Assembly (NCBI GenBank): GCA_937859825.1 | Contig: CALMAP010000073.1 | Location: 6,262-22,342, forward strand | Length of the DNA stretch: 16,081 bases | Direction: 5' to 3' | Origin: an uncultured Terriglobus sp. | GTDB lineage: Bacteria; Acidobacteriota; Terriglobia; Terriglobales; Acidobacteriaceae | In this document: in pieces, positions 14,417-16,081 of the stretch | Layout of the letters: each line of letters opens with the position of its first letter | Position numbering within the stretch: the stretch's first letter is position 1 | The notes under the pieces: model-generated | What the model was told of the DNA's origin: nothing | The model's database searches: none | The model's input: only the letters and a program-made list of their open reading frames with translations | Position numbers and translations under genes: made by a program

Positions 14417-14461
14417 GCGGTCACGCAGGCTTAGGGCTGGGCCTGCGTGACCGCTTCCCCC
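14417..14461 (-). promoter_or_regulatory. Programmed -1 ribosomal frameshift signal with hairpin
   Basis: On the minus strand a GGGGGAA heptamer (14455-14461, zero-frame codons GGG GAA) is followed with no spacer by a perfect 14-bp inverted repeat: GCGGTCACGCAGGC at 14441-14454 and GCCTGCGTGACCGC at 14417-14430. The 10-base loop (14431-14440) contains the TAA of the upstream chaperone. If the ribosome opens the lowest six or seven pairs, a GC-rich stem remains at about the usual distance. A GAGG lies about ten bases upstream of the heptamer and could act as an internal Shine-Dalgarno stimulator. The -1 frame is open from 14479 to the end of the second chaperone frame. The slip at GAA to GGA is imperfect, so the exact site is less sure than the frameshift. 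Confidence 0.85.
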
Positions 14462-14793
14462 TCGGACGCAGCCTCGGGCTCAGGAGTGGACTCTATCCAC
14501 GCCTCTCGCACCGCTTCGATAATCAGAAAGCGGTTCTTCAGCGTGACCCAGCCCATAACCTGCTCCAGCTTCAAATCAGGCTGCCAGCGCAGCAGCGACG
14601 CATACAGCAGAGCCGCCGTGGCCGAGGCAGAAGGAGCCTGCAGGATTTCGTTGAAGAGGTTCAAGCCGGTCAGACTTTCGACGCGCGCCACAGAGGCCAT
14701 ATCGAAGCACAGATGCCGCTCTTCCCCGCCGATCTTAACCGGCACCTGGGGCAACGTGACATCTACATCCAGATCAATTGTCTGCTTTGCCAT
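14431..14793 (-). CDS. Tail assembly chaperone, upstream frame (gpG-like)
   Basis: A 120-aa protein starting at ATG 14793, with AAAGG overlapping the stop of the tube gene. An N-terminal beta segment (MAKQTIDLDVDVTLPQVPVKIGGEERHLCFD) is followed by a helical core with the family-like phrase MASVARVESLTGLNLF and a Trp-containing helix. The tail is acidic and low-complexity (STPEPEAASEGEAVTQAQP). Its position between the tube and tape measure genes, its size and the frameshift signal at its end identify it as the G part of a G/GT chaperone pair. It should bind the tape measure in excess of the fusion form during tail assembly. Confidence 0.85.
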   Translation of the reverse strand: MAKQTIDLDVDVTLPQVPVKIGGEERHLCFDMASVARVESLTGLNLFNEILQAPSASATAALLYASLLRWQPDLKLEQVMGWVTLKNRFLIIEAVREAWIESTPEPEAASEGEAVTQAQP

Positions 14794-14800
14794 CGCGCCT

Positions 14801-15259
14801 TTACGCTCCCGCCTGAGTCGTGATGACTCCGGTAATGTCGAACTCTACAGAGTAGGTGGAGGCTTCCATGCTCATGTCTGGCATACCCAGCTTCGTGATG
14901 AGAGCACGGTAAGTGTCCACAGGCCCCGTCTGCATTCCTTTAAGCGCTGGATACTTCACGCGCACGGTCAGCGCCTGGTCCGCATCGAACGCTGACGCTA
15001 GCAGCAACTGCCCCGGATCGTTGTAATCGGCAACGATGTCGATGGTGACCGTGCCGGAGTCTTTCTGGCCGGGCAGCTTGACCTTGTAACGTCCTGGCGA
15101 TTTCAGGCTGGTGCCGTCCGACGTAGACATAGACCGACCGCTTGGGCCGTACTTCTTATGACCGCCGAGCGGCGTGAAGTTCGCTCCGTCGTCTACGGAC
15201 AGGTCAATATCCCCATCCCACCCAGTAAATGCGTGCGCTTCCGTGCTGATTCCAGCCAT
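14801..15259 (-). CDS. Major tail tube protein
   Basis: A 152-aa protein starting at ATG 15259, with GGAAGGGAAGG just upstream. The sequence is beta-rich and free of cysteine: GWDGDIDLSVDDGANFTPLGGHKKYG, then GRYKVKLPGQKDSGTVTIDIVADYNDPGQLLLASAF, VRVKYPALKG and YSVEFDITGVI. The pattern of a GTVTIDI strand with a NDPGQ turn is typical of lambda gpV/HK97-type tube proteins, which stack as hexameric rings around the tape measure. Its location upstream of the frameshifted chaperone pair and downstream of the terminator gene agrees. It is probably the most highly expressed gene in the window. Confidence 0.85.
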   Translation of the reverse strand: MAGISTEAHAFTGWDGDIDLSVDDGANFTPLGGHKKYGPSGRSMSTSDGTSLKSPGRYKVKLPGQKDSGTVTIDIVADYNDPGQLLLASAFDADQALTVRVKYPALKGMQTGPVDTYRALITKLGMPDMSMEASTYSVEFDITGVITTQAGA

Positions 15260-15289
15260 GTGCCTTCCCTTCCCGCCGCAGCGGTTGAT

Positions 15290-15682
15290 TTACTCGTAAA
15301 ACCAGATGAGGTAGTCAGCCGTGACACCCCGCAACTTTGTCTCCGGGTCGTACCGGGAACGCTTTGTATCGCGCGTGACCTTACGCACTTCAGTGCCGTC
15401 CGCCTGGACACCGCGAAGCGCACTCATCACCTCACGCGCTGCTTTCGCAATCAGCTTCGCGTCAGAGCTATCCACGGCCCACGAATCCAACTGCACCCGC
15501 GCCCGCTCCAGATCGGTGGGGCCTTTCAACGTCTGCGTTTCCGTGCTGTCAATCAGCGAGAGCACGATGGCCTTCGCAGGCACCCCCCCATCGTCCAGCT
15601 TGTCGAGCACGATGTAATCGGCCACCAGCCCCTGCACCGCGGAGTCTGCGGCAAGCGCCGCCGCAATCGTCTCCGTAATCAC
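15290..15682 (-). CDS. Tail terminator / completion protein (DUF3168-like)
   Basis: A 130-aa protein starting at GTG 15682, sharing four bases with the preceding stop (GTGA), so translation is probably coupled. It has the pattern of the DUF3168/gp17 tail-terminator group: an N-terminal helix (ITETIAAALAADSAVQGLV), a central strand AIVLSLIDSTETQTLKGPTDLERARVQLDSWA, a helix with AKLIAKAAREVMSALRG, and a closing strand RGVTADYLIWFYE. Such proteins cap the tail tube and mediate joining to the head. The order (head-tail joining, terminator, tube) is standard. Confidence 0.78.
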   Translation of the reverse strand: MITETIAAALAADSAVQGLVADYIVLDKLDDGGVPAKAIVLSLIDSTETQTLKGPTDLERARVQLDSWAVDSSDAKLIAKAAREVMSALRGVQADGTEVRKVTRDTKRSRYDPETKLRGVTADYLIWFYE

Positions 15683-16041
15683 GGCCCACCTCCCGGTGTG
15701 GCCGTTGCCGCCTCTTCCATGCAGAGCAGGTGTAGCCAGCGCCCGGCATATTCCGGGTCAAGCGGATACACCAGCCCGTACACATGCGGCCCGAACCGCA
15801 CCTTCATTCCCGCGCTGATTCCGTCGCGGTGCCGGATCGTAATCACATGCGACGCCCGCTCCGCATACTGCTGCGTCATGTAGCGCGCCTGGCCACTCAT
15901 TGCCACAACACTGGCCCTCACCCGAGCCACCAAGCGCTCGGTCTTTTCACGTGAGGCGTTGCGAGGCCCGTCGAACGCGACGATGGATATCGTGTGCCGC
16001 AGACTGCCCGGGTCAACAGCATTGTTGAGTGCAGCAGGCAT
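15679..16041 (-). CDS. Head-tail joining protein (SPP1 gp16-like)
   Basis: A 120-aa protein starting at ATG 16041, with AAGGAA six or seven bases upstream. It has the stopper family pattern: DPGSLRHTISIVAFDGPRNASREK..., then ASVVAMSGQARYMTQQYAERASHVITIRHRDGISAGMKVRFGPHVYGLVYPLDPEYAGRWLHLLCMEE. The HxItIR/RF...Y.I..v.D.d.r...L.l.C.E layout is that of small beta-barrel stoppers that close the portal/adaptor channel after DNA packaging. It is the first gene in the window. Head genes are expected further right. Confidence 0.85.
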   Translation of the reverse strand: MPAALNNAVDPGSLRHTISIVAFDGPRNASREKTERLVARVRASVVAMSGQARYMTQQYAERASHVITIRHRDGISAGMKVRFGPHVYGLVYPLDPEYAGRWLHLLCMEEAATATPGGGP

Positions 16042-16081
16042 CGAGTTTCCTTATGTGGCTATGTGGATGTGTGGCTAGATG
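16042..16081 (-). repeat. Short direct repeats upstream of the tail module
   Basis: The 40 bases before the first tail gene contain TGTGGCTA twice (16054-16061 and 16070-16077, plus-strand orientation), with further ATGTGG copies between them. The piece is too short to classify. It also holds the ribosome-binding site of the head-tail joining gene. Confidence 0.35.

Noticed and set aside
1..16081. CRISPR arrays, tRNA genes, insertion sequences or attachment sites.
   Set aside because: I saw no regularly spaced repeats, no tRNA-like cloverleaf sequence, no transposase frame and no long direct repeats.

Overview
The window is the tail half of a siphophage (or prophage) structural operon. Fifteen minus-strand genes run from the right edge to about base 210, packed with overlaps or gaps of at most about 96 bases. 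One small plus-strand gene converges on them at the left edge. Capsid, terminase, integrase and lysis genes are not present; head genes are expected just beyond base 16081. Base composition is GC-rich. The fibre-like genes at the left have the N-terminal style I associate with phage-like genes of Acidobacteriota (Terriglobia): a signal peptide, a transthyretin-like domain, a collagen-like stretch and the phrase LLKGDGAGG. I therefore suspect an acidobacterial host. This is inferred from recalled sequence style, not from a search.

In transcription order (right to left), the neck and tube module is: a head-tail joining protein (15679-16041), a tail terminator/completion protein (15290-15682), the major tail tube protein (14801-15259), two tail-assembly-chaperone frames (14431-14793 and 14039-14407), an HK97 gp10-like protein (13605-14039) and the tape measure (10922-13615). 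The two chaperone frames are linked by a well-supported -1 programmed frameshift signal. A GGGGGAA heptamer is followed directly by a perfect 14-bp stem whose loop contains the zero-frame stop codon.

The tail-tip module follows: a 213-aa distal-tail-like protein, a 184-aa DUF2163-like protein, a 144-aa DUF6950-like papain-fold protein and a 980-aa central tail hub. This order resembles gene transfer agent and lambda-like tail tips. The hub ends in a glycine-rich linker and a Hint (intein/hedgehog-type) domain of about 135 residues with Cys1 and a terminal His-Asn. It has almost no sequence after it and no nucleophile at the +1 position, so it looks like a bacterial intein-like processing domain and not a splicing intein.

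The left third holds a small orphan gene (97 aa) and three large fibre-like genes: collagen-like plus SGNH fold, SGNH hydrolase-like, and right-handed beta-helix. All three begin with a clear Sec signal peptide, and their predicted mature forms contain even, mostly high numbers of cysteines (16, 6 and 12 by my count). That is unexpected for phage fibres, which normally assemble in the cytoplasm. The self-processing hub and the apparently exported receptor-binding-type proteins are the two most unusual aspects of the window.
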